DNA from: Flavobacteriales bacterium
Lineage (GTDB): Bacteria; Bacteroidota; Bacteroidia; Flavobacteriales; Flavobacteriaceae
Reading direction: 5' to 3'
Length of the DNA stretch: 52,933 nt
Assembly (NCBI GenBank): GCA_018335925.1
Contig: JAGXRF010000098.1
Location: 1 to 52,933, forward strand
Shown here: piece by piece, positions 1-7,292 of the stretch
Numbering within the stretch: position 1 is the stretch's first letter
Layout: the number at the start of each line of letters is the position of its first letter
Notes under the pieces: model-generated
Seen by the model: only the letters and a program-made list of their open reading frames with translations
Database searches by the model: none
Told to the model about the DNA's origin: nothing
Made by a program: the position numbers and the translations under genes

Positions 1-1
1 G

Positions 2-1438
2 GGTGCTTCTAACAGTACTACCTTCTCTGCGGTGTATACCATCACCCAAGCGGATATTGATGCTGGTCAGGTAGAAAACTTGGCAACTGCTACTGGTTTT
101 GATCCACAAGGAAATCCGGTGACAGATACTTCGTCTGATCCAACGCCTTGTACTTCTTGTACTCCAAACCCAACTTGTCCGGATTGTACTTATACTCCAA
201 TGACATCAAATCCAAGGATTGCCGTAATTAAAAATGGTGTATTCAATGACTTAAATAATGATGGATTTGCTCAAGTTGGAGAAACAATTACATATACCTT
301 CATTGTAACAAACAATGGAAATGTAACTTTAAATAATGTGAATGTAACAGACCCACTAGTAACAGTAAATGGAGGTCCAATAGCTTCTTTGGCTCCTGGG
401 CAAACAGATAATACTACATTTACAGCTGTATACACATTAACACAAACTGATATTAACAATGGATTTGTAATCAATCAGGCAACGGCTTGTGGAATATATA
501 AAGGCAATAACGTTTGTGATGATTCTGATTTCAACAATTTTACAGATGACAATCCAACTATAACAAGTTTCGATCCAATTGAAATCATTGCAGTAGATGA
601 CATCGTTTTGGTAAACTGTAACCAAAATGGGGTATTAGGTAATATTATTACAAACGATACTATTAATGGAAACCCAATAAATATTGGACAAGTTTTAATT
701 ACAACAACCAATACCAATCCAAATATTGCAATTGATATTAATGGAAATATTATTTTTATCAATCCTGTACCAGATGGAATTTACACATTTGATTACACCA
801 TTTGCTATATAAATTCTTTAACTATTTGTGATTCAGCATCTGTAACCATCAACGTAGATAGTAATGCGAATGTGGTTAATCTGAATGATGATGTATGTAC
901 ATTAGATGACGCAATCGATTTGGCATTGAATTTACCAGCCAATACACCAACTAATGGTGTTTGGATTGATACTACTGGCTCTGGTGCATTAAGTGGATCT
1001 TCATTTAATCCAACTGGATTATCTGTAGGTAGTTACTTAATTAGATACGAAGTTTTAGAAGGTACATGTACCGTTGTTTACGAAATTGAAGTAGAAGTAA
1101 ATAATGACTGCGAAGTATTACCTTGTAACGACTTGGTAATCTATAACTATGTTTCTGCGAACAATGATGGTGTAAACGACGTGTTTGTAATTGAAAACAT
1201 AACCAACGATTGTTATGTTGAAAATACAGTTGAAATATACAACCGTTGGGGAGTTAAAGTTTATCATGGAGATAACTACAACAACACTACAGTTGCATTT
1301 AAAGGAATATCTGAAGGAAGAGCTACCTTTAATAAAGATAAAGAATTGCCAACTGGAACTTATTACTATATTTTAAAATATAAGAGTGATACTGGTAATG
1401 TTACCGAAAAATCTGGATATATTTACCTAACTAGATAA
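2..1438 (+). CDS. 3' end of a large surface adhesin with DUF11/DUF7507-like repeats and T9SS type-B C-terminal domain (5' partial)
   Basis: The frame is open from base 2, so the true start lies before the window. At least one partial and one complete repeat of a bacterial Ig-like conserved-repeat type are visible: each ends in a segment like AVYTLTQTDINNGFVINQAT and carries NNGNVTL...VTDP. A Cys-rich linker (CTSCTPNPTCPDCTYTP) separates them. The last ~90 residues (NDGVNDVFVIENI, VEIYNRWGVKVY, LPTGTYYYILKY) match the gliding-motility-associated CHU_C type-B sorting domain used for export by the type IX secretion system. I infer a secreted or cell-surface protein, probably much longer than the 478 residues seen. 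It is followed after 9 bases by a PorP/SprF gene, the usual partner of type-B substrates. The substrate or adhesion target cannot be told. Confidence 0.9.
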   Translation, partial: GASNSTTFSAVYTITQADIDAGQVENLATATGFDPQGNPVTDTSSDPTPCTSCTPNPTCPDCTYTPMTSNPRIAVIKNGVFNDLNNDGFAQVGETITYTFIVTNNGNVTLNNVNVTDPLVTVNGGPIASLAPGQTDNTTFTAVYTLTQTDINNGFVINQATACGIYKGNNVCDDSDFNNFTDDNPTITSFDPIEIIAVDDIVLVNCNQNGVLGNIITNDTINGNPINIGQVLITTTNTNPNIAIDINGNIIFINPVPDGIYTFDYTICYINSLTICDSASVTINVDSNANVVNLNDDVCTLDDAIDLALNLPANTPTNGVWIDTTGSGALSGSSFNPTGLSVGSYLIRYEVLEGTCTVVYEIEVEVNNDCEVLPCNDLVIYNYVSANNDGVNDVFVIENITNDCYVENTVEIYNRWGVKVYHGDNYNNTTVAFKGISEGRATFNKDKELPTGTYYYILKYKSDTGNVTEKSGYIYLTR

Positions 1439-1447
1439 ATTGAAAGC

Positions 1448-2359
1448 ATGATGAAAAAAATCTTAACTTTAATTTTTGTATTGAGTGTTGGAATTGGCTT
1501 TGCTCAACAAGATGCACAATATACGCAATATATGTACAATACCATTACGATAAATCCAGCTTACGCAGGGTCAAGAGGAGTAGTGAGTATATTTGGTTTG
1601 CATCGAACACAATGGATAGGTTTAGATGGAGCTCCTAAAACAAATGCATTTTCAATCAATGCTCCAATAAACAATACCAACTTAGGCGTTGGAGTAAGTT
1701 TTATCAATGACAAAATTGGCCCAACAGTTGAAAACCAAATTTCTGCAGATGTTTCATACACCATTCCAATGTCTGACACTTATAAATTGTCATTTGGAAT
1801 TAAAGGAACTGCAAACCTTTTTAATTTAGATATTTCTAAATTGAGTCCAGAAAATCAATCTGATCCAACTTTACAAGATTTAAACAACTATTTTTCTCCT
1901 AACTTAGGTGCAGGTGTATACCTTCATTCGGATAAATTATACTTTGGATTTTCCATTCCAAACTTCTTCGAAACAACAAGATATACCGACAATACACAAT
2001 CTGTTTCTAAGGAACGTATGAATTATTATTTTATTGGTGGATATGTATTTGACTTGAGTCCAAGCTTAAAATTCAAACCTGCTTTTCTAGCAAAGGCTGT
2101 GGAAGGTGCACCATTTCAACTAGATCTTTCAGGAAACTTCTTAATTAATGAAAAATTTGTTTTAGGTGGAGCCTGGAGATGGGATGCTGCTTGGAGTGCT
2201 ATGGCTGGTTTTCAGGTAAATGAACAATTATTTATTGGTTATGGGTACGATAGAGAGACTACCAATTTAGCTCGATTTAATTCAGGCTCACATGAAATCT
2301 TTATTAGATATGAATTATTCAAAAAAGTAGAACGAATCGTATCGCCTAGATTCTTTTAA
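1448..2359 (+). CDS. PorP/SprF family type IX secretion outer-membrane protein
   Basis: This 303-residue protein has an N-terminal signal peptide (MMKKILTLIFVLSVGIGFAQ) followed by QDAQYTQYMYNTITINPAYAGSR, the hallmark start of the PorP/SprF family. The rest is built of alternating beta strands ending in an aromatic outer-membrane-barrel terminus (IFIRYELFKKVERIVSPRFF). Family members sit in the outer membrane, and SprF-like paralogues are needed for secretion or anchoring of particular type-B T9SS substrates. Its position directly behind a type-B CTD gene (9-base gap) and 11 bases before an OmpA-like gene makes it the dedicated partner of the upstream adhesin. The specific substrate pairing is inferred from position only. 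Confidence 0.93.
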   Translation: MMKKILTLIFVLSVGIGFAQQDAQYTQYMYNTITINPAYAGSRGVVSIFGLHRTQWIGLDGAPKTNAFSINAPINNTNLGVGVSFINDKIGPTVENQISADVSYTIPMSDTYKLSFGIKGTANLFNLDISKLSPENQSDPTLQDLNNYFSPNLGAGVYLHSDKLYFGFSIPNFFETTRYTDNTQSVSKERMNYYFIGGYVFDLSPSLKFKPAFLAKAVEGAPFQLDLSGNFLINEKFVLGGAWRWDAAWSAMAGFQVNEQLFIGYGYDRETTNLARFNSGSHEIFIRYELFKKVERIVSPRFF

Positions 2360-2370
2360 ACCTATCAACT

Positions 2371-4353
2371 ATGAAAAAATACTGGATCTTCTTTTTAATT
2401 ATTGGTTCTACCTTTTTAAGTTATTCTCAAAAAAGTGGCTTAAATAAAGGTAACAAACAATATGACAAATATGCATATATTGATGCTATTGCTACTTACG
2501 AAAGAATTGCAGAAAAGGGATATAAAGATGCCGAAATGTTTAAAAGGCTTGGAAATTCTTACTTCTTCAACGCTGATTATGCAATGGCAACAAGATGGTA
2601 TGGAGAATTAATCAATATGGGTGGAAATATAGAACCCGAATATTATTTTAGATATGCTGTATCTCTGAAAACACTAGGAGACTACAACAAATCAGAACAA
2701 ATGATGCAAAAGTTTTTTGAATTAAGCGAAAGCGATAGTAGGGCTCAAATTGCAAGTAAACATGTAGATTATTTGTATGATATTGAAGCAAACTCCAATC
2801 GCTATAAAATTGAAAATGCTGGCATCAATTCAGAGTATGTAGATTATGGCACTACTCTTTTTGGAAATAAAATCATTTTTGCCACAACCCGAGATACTAT
2901 GGGTTTGTTCAAGAAAAAAAATGCTTGGAATAATCAATCCTTTTCAAATCTTTATAGTGCAACCATCACTGATAACGGAAACTTATCAAAGCCTGAAAGA
3001 TTTGCAAAAGAAATCAATTCAACCTATGATGAATCTACCCCTATATTTACTAAGGATGGTAAATACATGTACTTTACACGTAGTAATTATTTAAAGAAAA
3101 AAGGAAAAGACCAACAAGGTACTACCAAACTAAAATTGTATAGAGCTGAACTAGTAAAAGACAAATGGACTAATATTGTTGAATTACCTTTTAATAATGA
3201 TTCTTACAGTGTGGCTCATCCAGCTTTATCAAAAGACGAGAAATTATTGTTTTTTGCTTCTGATATGCCAGGTACCATAGGGTCATCTGATATCTTTAAA
3301 GTAGAAATTAACGATGGTCATTCAAGTTATGGTTCACCTGTAAACCTTGGAAAAACAATTAATACAGAAGGTAAAGATACTTTCCCTTTTGTAGATGAAG
3401 ATGGGAATTTATACTTTTCAACTGATGGAAGACCTGGATTAGGTGGTTTAGATATATTCAAAAGTAATATAGAAAATGGTGAATTTACAGATCCAATAAA
3501 CATAGGAAAACCAATCAATGGTAAGTATGACGATTTTGCATTTTTCATGGTTCCGGGTACCAAAACTGGATTCTTTAGTTCAAATAGAAAAGAGGACAAT
3601 AAAGGTTTTGATGATATATACAAGTTTACTGAATACAAAGAATTAGTTAAAAAATGTGAACAAGAATTAATTGGAATTGTAACAGACGAGCAATCTAAAG
3701 AGCCTATTCCGTTCGCAAAAATTACCTTATTTGATAGCAAATTTGTAAAAATTAACGAAGTTGTTGCAGACGAAAATGGAAAATTTGATTTTGGAACTGT
3801 GATTTGTGGATTAAAATACTACATCCGTGCTGAAAAAGAAGATTACGAAACTCGCGAGGTGAATGTAACTATAAAGAATGAATCTGGCATAACAGAAGTG
3901 CCAATTGAATTAACTCCACGTGTGAAAAAATTTGCTTTGGGAGATGACATCAATAAGGCATTCAAAAAAGCAAAAGACGATGGAAAAGAATTTGCTTTAA
4001 CTATCATTTATTTCGATTTAGACAAGTCAAATATTCGTCAAGATGCAGCGTTTGAATTAGAGAAAATTTTAGATGTATTAAAACAAAATCCTAGCATGCA
4101 TATTGATGTCCGTTCTCACACCGACTGTCGTCAAACATATGAATATAACAGAAAATTATCTGACAGAAGAGCAAAAGCTACCGTTGCTTGGTTAATAAAA
4201 AATGGCATAGCTAAAAATCGTCTAACCGGAAAAGGTTATGGTGAATCTCAATTGGTAAACAATTGTGCTTGCGAACCTACTAACGAATCGCCTTGTAGTG
4301 AAGAAGAGCATCAATTAAACAGAAGATCTGAATTTATTATTACTAAACTGTAA
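2371..4353 (+). CDS. OmpA family protein with TPR, PD40 propeller and CarboxypepD_reg-like domains (PorE/SprE-type)
   Basis: This 660-residue exported protein has a signal peptide ending near SYSQ, TPR-like helices (about residues 22-130, with GNSYFFNADYAMATRWYGEL), and a WD40-like/PD40 beta-propeller (about 150-415) with repeated blades such as SKDEKLLFFASDMPG and DEDGNLYFSTDGRPGLGGLDIF. A regulatory beta-sandwich follows (about 430-515, ELIGIVTDEQSKEPIPFAKITL), then an OmpA peptidoglycan-binding domain (about 545-660, YFDLDKSNIR, NRKLSDRRAKATVAWL, GYGESQ). This architecture is common in third genes of T9SS adhesin-SprF-OmpA triplets and resembles PorE, which tethers the secretion machinery to peptidoglycan. 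It is the last gene before a strong terminator. The role as periplasmic anchor is inferred. Confidence 0.92.
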   Translation: MKKYWIFFLIIGSTFLSYSQKSGLNKGNKQYDKYAYIDAIATYERIAEKGYKDAEMFKRLGNSYFFNADYAMATRWYGELINMGGNIEPEYYFRYAVSLKTLGDYNKSEQMMQKFFELSESDSRAQIASKHVDYLYDIEANSNRYKIENAGINSEYVDYGTTLFGNKIIFATTRDTMGLFKKKNAWNNQSFSNLYSATITDNGNLSKPERFAKEINSTYDESTPIFTKDGKYMYFTRSNYLKKKGKDQQGTTKLKLYRAELVKDKWTNIVELPFNNDSYSVAHPALSKDEKLLFFASDMPGTIGSSDIFKVEINDGHSSYGSPVNLGKTINTEGKDTFPFVDEDGNLYFSTDGRPGLGGLDIFKSNIENGEFTDPINIGKPINGKYDDFAFFMVPGTKTGFFSSNRKEDNKGFDDIYKFTEYKELVKKCEQELIGIVTDEQSKEPIPFAKITLFDSKFVKINEVVADENGKFDFGTVICGLKYYIRAEKEDYETREVNVTIKNESGITEVPIELTPRVKKFALGDDINKAFKKAKDDGKEFALTIIYFDLDKSNIRQDAAFELEKILDVLKQNPSMHIDVRSHTDCRQTYEYNRKLSDRRAKATVAWLIKNGIAKNRLTGKGYGESQLVNNCACEPTNESPCSEEEHQLNRRSEFIITKL

Positions 4354-4370
4354 ATTAACTTTTTAAAAAT

Positions 4371-4412
4371 AAAAATCCTCTTGAAAGCAATGAGCTTTTA
4401 AGAGGATTTTTT
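4371..4412 (+). terminator. Rho-independent terminator of the adhesin operon
   Basis: A hairpin with a long A/T-extended stem (AAAAATCCTCTTGAAAGC against GCTTTTAAGAGGATTTTT, one G-T pair) and a 5-base loop lies 17 bases after the OmpA-like stop and ends in a T run. Confidence 0.9.
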
Positions 4413-4493
4413 AATTTGAATTATTAATAATTTCTGAATTATTATGGATTTTAACATAATAACTTTAAATTAGTGCACCTAAATTTTGATAAA

Positions 4494-6269
4494 ATGCAAA
4501 CAATTACCAGATCATTTGATTTCCCATATTATCAATTATCCAAAAACAACCTTTCTAATTGTTTGGTGACCAAGTATAATGGAGAATGGATTAAAACATC
4601 AACACAAGAATATTTAAACAAAGCCAATGCAATTTCAAGAGCTTTACTCAAACTTGGAGTACAAGTAAACGATAAAATCGCTTTGATATCGTCTAACAAC
4701 AGAACCGAATGGAATATAATGGACATTGGTGTACTTCAAGTTGGTGCACAAACTATCCCAATCTACCCTACTATCTCTTCTGAAGATTATCAATATATTT
4801 TAAACCACTCAGAATCGGTTTATTGTTTTGTTTCAGATAAAATTGTATTTGATAAAGTAAAAGCAATTCAACACAATGTTCCTAGCTTAAAAGAAGTTTA
4901 TTCTTTTGATCAAATTGACGGATGCAAACATTGGTCTGAATTGTTAGAATTAGGAAGTAGTGAAGAAAACCAAGCTGATGTTGAAGCTAGAAAAGAAGCT
5001 GTTTTGCCATCACATTTAGCAACCATTATTTATACATCCGGAACCACAGGAACCCCAAAAGGTGTGATGCTTTCGCACCACAACATTGTTTCAAATGTAT
5101 TGGATAGTTCCCCTAGAATTCCATTTTCCGAAGGTGGTACTAAAGCGTTGAGCTTTTTGCCAATCTGCCACATTTTTGAGCGTGTAATATTATACATCTA
5201 TCAATATTATTCGGTTTCGGTATACTTTGCAGAAAGCATCGAAAAAATAACAGACAACTTAAAAGAAGTAAAACCAAACGTAATGACTGTTGTACCTCGT
5301 TTGTTAGAAAAAGTGTATGACAAAATTTACGCAAAAGGTACCGACCTTACCGGACTTAAAAAAGCATTATTCTTTTGGGCAATTGATTTAGGATTGCAAT
5401 ACGAACCTTATGGAAAAAATGGTTGGTGGTACGAATTCCGATTAAAAATTGCTAGAAAATTAATTTTTAGCAAATGGCAAGAAGCCTTAGGAGGCGAATT
5501 AAAAGTAATGGTTTCCGGTAGTGCAGCCTTGCAACCTCGTTTAGCAAGAGTATTTGCTGCTGCCAACATGCCTGTGATGGAAGGTTATGGTTTAACCGAA
5601 ACCTCACCTGTAATTTCGGTAAATGACATGCGAAATGGTTTATTCCGAATAGGAACAGTAGGTAAAATCATCAACAACGTGGAAATTAAAATTGCAGAAG
5701 ATGGAGAAATTCTTTGTAAAGGATCTAATGTGATGCAAGGCTATTACAAAGATGAAAAATTAACCAACGAAGTAATCAAAAACGGTTATTTCCATACCGG
5801 AGATATCGGTGAAATTGACAAAGACGGATTCTTGCGAATTACCGATCGCAAAAAAGAGATGTTCAAAACCTCAGGGGGTAAATATATTGCTCCTCAATTA
5901 TTGGAAAATACGTTAAAACAATCTTTCTTTATTGAGCAAGTCATGGTAATTGGAGAAGGCGAAAAAATGCCAGCTGCCTTTATCCAACCTAACTTCGACT
6001 TTGTAAAAGAATGGGCACATCGACATAATATTGCTGTTTCAAACGACTTGAATGAGTTGTGCAACCATCCTAAAGTAATAGAGCGAATTGAAGAAGAAGT
6101 AAACAAAGCCAACGAAAAATTTGGTAATTGGGAAAAAATCAAAAAATTTGAATTAACTCCCGAAGTTTGGAGTATTGATGGTGGACATTTAACTCCAACC
6201 ATGAAGTTAAAGCGAAAGATTGTAAAACAAAAGTACCAGCATTTGTATAATAAAATCTATCAAAATTAA
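4494..6269 (+). CDS. Long-chain fatty-acid--CoA ligase (AMP-dependent)
   Basis: This is a 591-residue acyl-adenylate-forming enzyme. The AMP/ATP P-loop motif TIIYTSGTTGTPKGVMLSHHN is near residue 180, the aromatic/acid A5 motif GYGLTETSP is near 355, and the hinge and lysine region (YFHTGDIGEIDKDGFLRITDRKKEMFKTSGGKYIAP) is near 430-470. It activates long-chain fatty acids to acyl-CoA with ATP for beta-oxidation or lipid synthesis. I chose ATG 4494 (MQTITRSFDFPYYQL, a typical start for flavobacterial homologues) over a GTG seven codons earlier. It lies just upstream of, but separate from, the MarR-fadNAE operon, which would consume its product. The C-terminal KRKIV segment is typical of the long-chain ligase subfamily. 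Confidence 0.93.
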   Translation: MQTITRSFDFPYYQLSKNNLSNCLVTKYNGEWIKTSTQEYLNKANAISRALLKLGVQVNDKIALISSNNRTEWNIMDIGVLQVGAQTIPIYPTISSEDYQYILNHSESVYCFVSDKIVFDKVKAIQHNVPSLKEVYSFDQIDGCKHWSELLELGSSEENQADVEARKEAVLPSHLATIIYTSGTTGTPKGVMLSHHNIVSNVLDSSPRIPFSEGGTKALSFLPICHIFERVILYIYQYYSVSVYFAESIEKITDNLKEVKPNVMTVVPRLLEKVYDKIYAKGTDLTGLKKALFFWAIDLGLQYEPYGKNGWWYEFRLKIARKLIFSKWQEALGGELKVMVSGSAALQPRLARVFAAANMPVMEGYGLTETSPVISVNDMRNGLFRIGTVGKIINNVEIKIAEDGEILCKGSNVMQGYYKDEKLTNEVIKNGYFHTGDIGEIDKDGFLRITDRKKEMFKTSGGKYIAPQLLENTLKQSFFIEQVMVIGEGEKMPAAFIQPNFDFVKEWAHRHNIAVSNDLNELCNHPKVIERIEEEVNKANEKFGNWEKIKKFELTPEVWSIDGGHLTPTMKLKRKIVKQKYQHLYNKIYQN

Positions 6270-6343
6270 ATTTTTATACTGAAAATCAACATGGTATCAA
6301 AAGTTTTATTAATTTTAGGTTACCAACCAATAAATTAATAAAC

Positions 6344-6727
6344 ATGAATTTAAAAGCTTTTTTAATAGGCAGTATCTCATCAGGTATTGCCTATTTTTTG
6401 TTAGGATGGTTGTTTTATGGTTTCCTGTTTGCCTCATTTTTTCCTCCATCCGAAAATGAAAATTTAGGCATCATTTTCTTAGGATGCTTGACTTTTGCTG
6501 TGCTAGTTTCTTTTGTTTTAAACTATTTTAAAAAAGAAGAATTGCTCATCGAAGGATTTAAAATTGGAGTGGTCCTTGGTTTTTTAACCAGTCTTTCCTC
6601 TAATTTATTTATGTCCTCCTCTTCAAATTTTAACGTTAGCCATGCCATTATTGATATCGGAATCACCTCTGTTTGTGGTGCAATCATAGGCATGCTCATC
6701 ACTTTTATCCATAGTAAAATCAAATAG
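6344..6727 (+). CDS. Small integral membrane protein, unknown function
   Basis: This is a 127-residue, strongly hydrophobic protein with about four predicted membrane segments (residues ~5-32, 40-62, 74-92, 100-122), separated by a short acidic loop (PPSENEN) and a KKEE turn. I do not recognise a family with certainty; the layout resembles small DUF1761-like membrane proteins. It sits between the acyl-CoA ligase and the MarR gene with about 70 bases on the left and 120 on the right, and the right-hand gap contains the MarR operators. No catalytic residues are evident. A link to fatty-acid metabolism is only positional. Confidence 0.72.
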   Translation: MNLKAFLIGSISSGIAYFLLGWLFYGFLFASFFPPSENENLGIIFLGCLTFAVLVSFVLNYFKKEELLIEGFKIGVVLGFLTSLSSNLFMSSSSNFNVSHAIIDIGITSVCGAIIGMLITFIHSKIK

Positions 6728-6753
6728 TCTAGAGGATTAAATGTTAAATTTTT

Positions 6754-6769
6754 ATTATGCGTGCATAAT
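6754..6769. promoter_or_regulatory. Imperfect palindrome, candidate MarR operator 1
   Basis: ATTATGCGTGCATAAT reads the same on both strands except for its two central bases. It shares TATGCnTGCATA with the perfect palindrome centred 29 bases downstream. Both lie in the gap before the MarR gene, so I infer paired autoregulatory operators. Confidence 0.55.
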
Positions 6770-6780
6770 TTTTTGACAAA

Positions 6781-6800
6781 ATACTATGCATGCATAGTAT
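6781..6800. promoter_or_regulatory. Perfect 20-bp palindrome, candidate MarR operator 2
   Basis: ATACTATGCATGCATAGTAT is a perfect 20-bp inverted repeat immediately upstream of a TATCTTTG promoter box. MarR dimers bind palindromes of this size near or overlapping promoters, and the first gene downstream is a MarR regulator. Confidence 0.65.
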
Positions 6801-6807
6801 TTTTAAT

Positions 6808-6815
6808 TATCTTTG
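6808..6815 (+). promoter_or_regulatory. Bacteroidota -7 promoter box for the marR-fad operon
   Basis: TATCTTTG matches the TAnnTTTG consensus. No TTG is found at the usual 17-23 bp upstream; that position is occupied by the palindromic operator. Confidence 0.55.
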
Positions 6816-6849
6816 AAAACGTTGTAGTTAATATTACAACGTTTTTTTT
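6816..6849 (+). promoter_or_regulatory. Hairpin plus T run in the marR leader, directly before the start codon
   Basis: AAAACGTTGTA and TACAACGTTTT form a perfect 11-bp inverted repeat with an 8-base loop, followed without a break by T residues and then the ATG at 6850. It has the form of an intrinsic terminator, but sits at the very start of the transcript predicted from the TATCTTTG box. Confidence 0.5.
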
Positions 6850-7284
6850 ATGAAAGATAAAACCATCGATTATATCTTAAGAACCACTTGGCAAGCGGTA
6901 TCAAGAATGTACAACGAGGAGGCAACCAAATACGGAGCTTCTATGGCAGTAGGTTTTGCTTTGTTAAGCATTGATAAAGAAGATGGCACTCCTTCTTCTT
7001 ACATCAGCAATCGAATGGGTATGGAGCCAACTAGTTTAACCAGAACCCTAAAAACTCTGGAAGAAAAAGGTTTAATCACCAAACAAAAAAACCCTGAAGA
7101 TGGCAGAGGTGTTTTGGTATTTCTAACAGAATTAGGAAAAGAAAAAAGAGAATTATCCAAATCAACGGTTTTGCAATTCAATGAAATCGTAAAGCAAAAC
7201 ATATCAGAAGAAAAGCTCAAAAACTTCATTGAAGTAGCCGAGTTGATTAACGACTTAATTGTAGAAAAAAAGATTTTTAAATAA
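6850..7284 (+). CDS. MarR family transcriptional regulator of the fad operon
   Basis: This 144-residue winged-helix protein has the DNA-recognition segment around residues 55-85 (SNRMGMEPTSLTRTLKTLEEKG) and the wing with the conserved DGRG (NPEDGRGVLVFLTELGKE), flanked by dimerisation helices. It is the first gene of an apparent operon with fadN, 8 bases downstream. I infer that it represses the fatty-acid degradation genes and its own transcription, with acyl-CoA or a fatty acid as the likely inducer; the ligand is not visible in the sequence. Two palindromes sharing TATGCnTGCATA lie just upstream and are its natural candidate operators. Confidence 0.88.
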   Translation: MKDKTIDYILRTTWQAVSRMYNEEATKYGASMAVGFALLSIDKEDGTPSSYISNRMGMEPTSLTRTLKTLEEKGLITKQKNPEDGRGVLVFLTELGKEKRELSKSTVLQFNEIVKQNISEEKLKNFIEVAELINDLIVEKKIFK

Positions 7285-7292
7285 AAAGCCAT

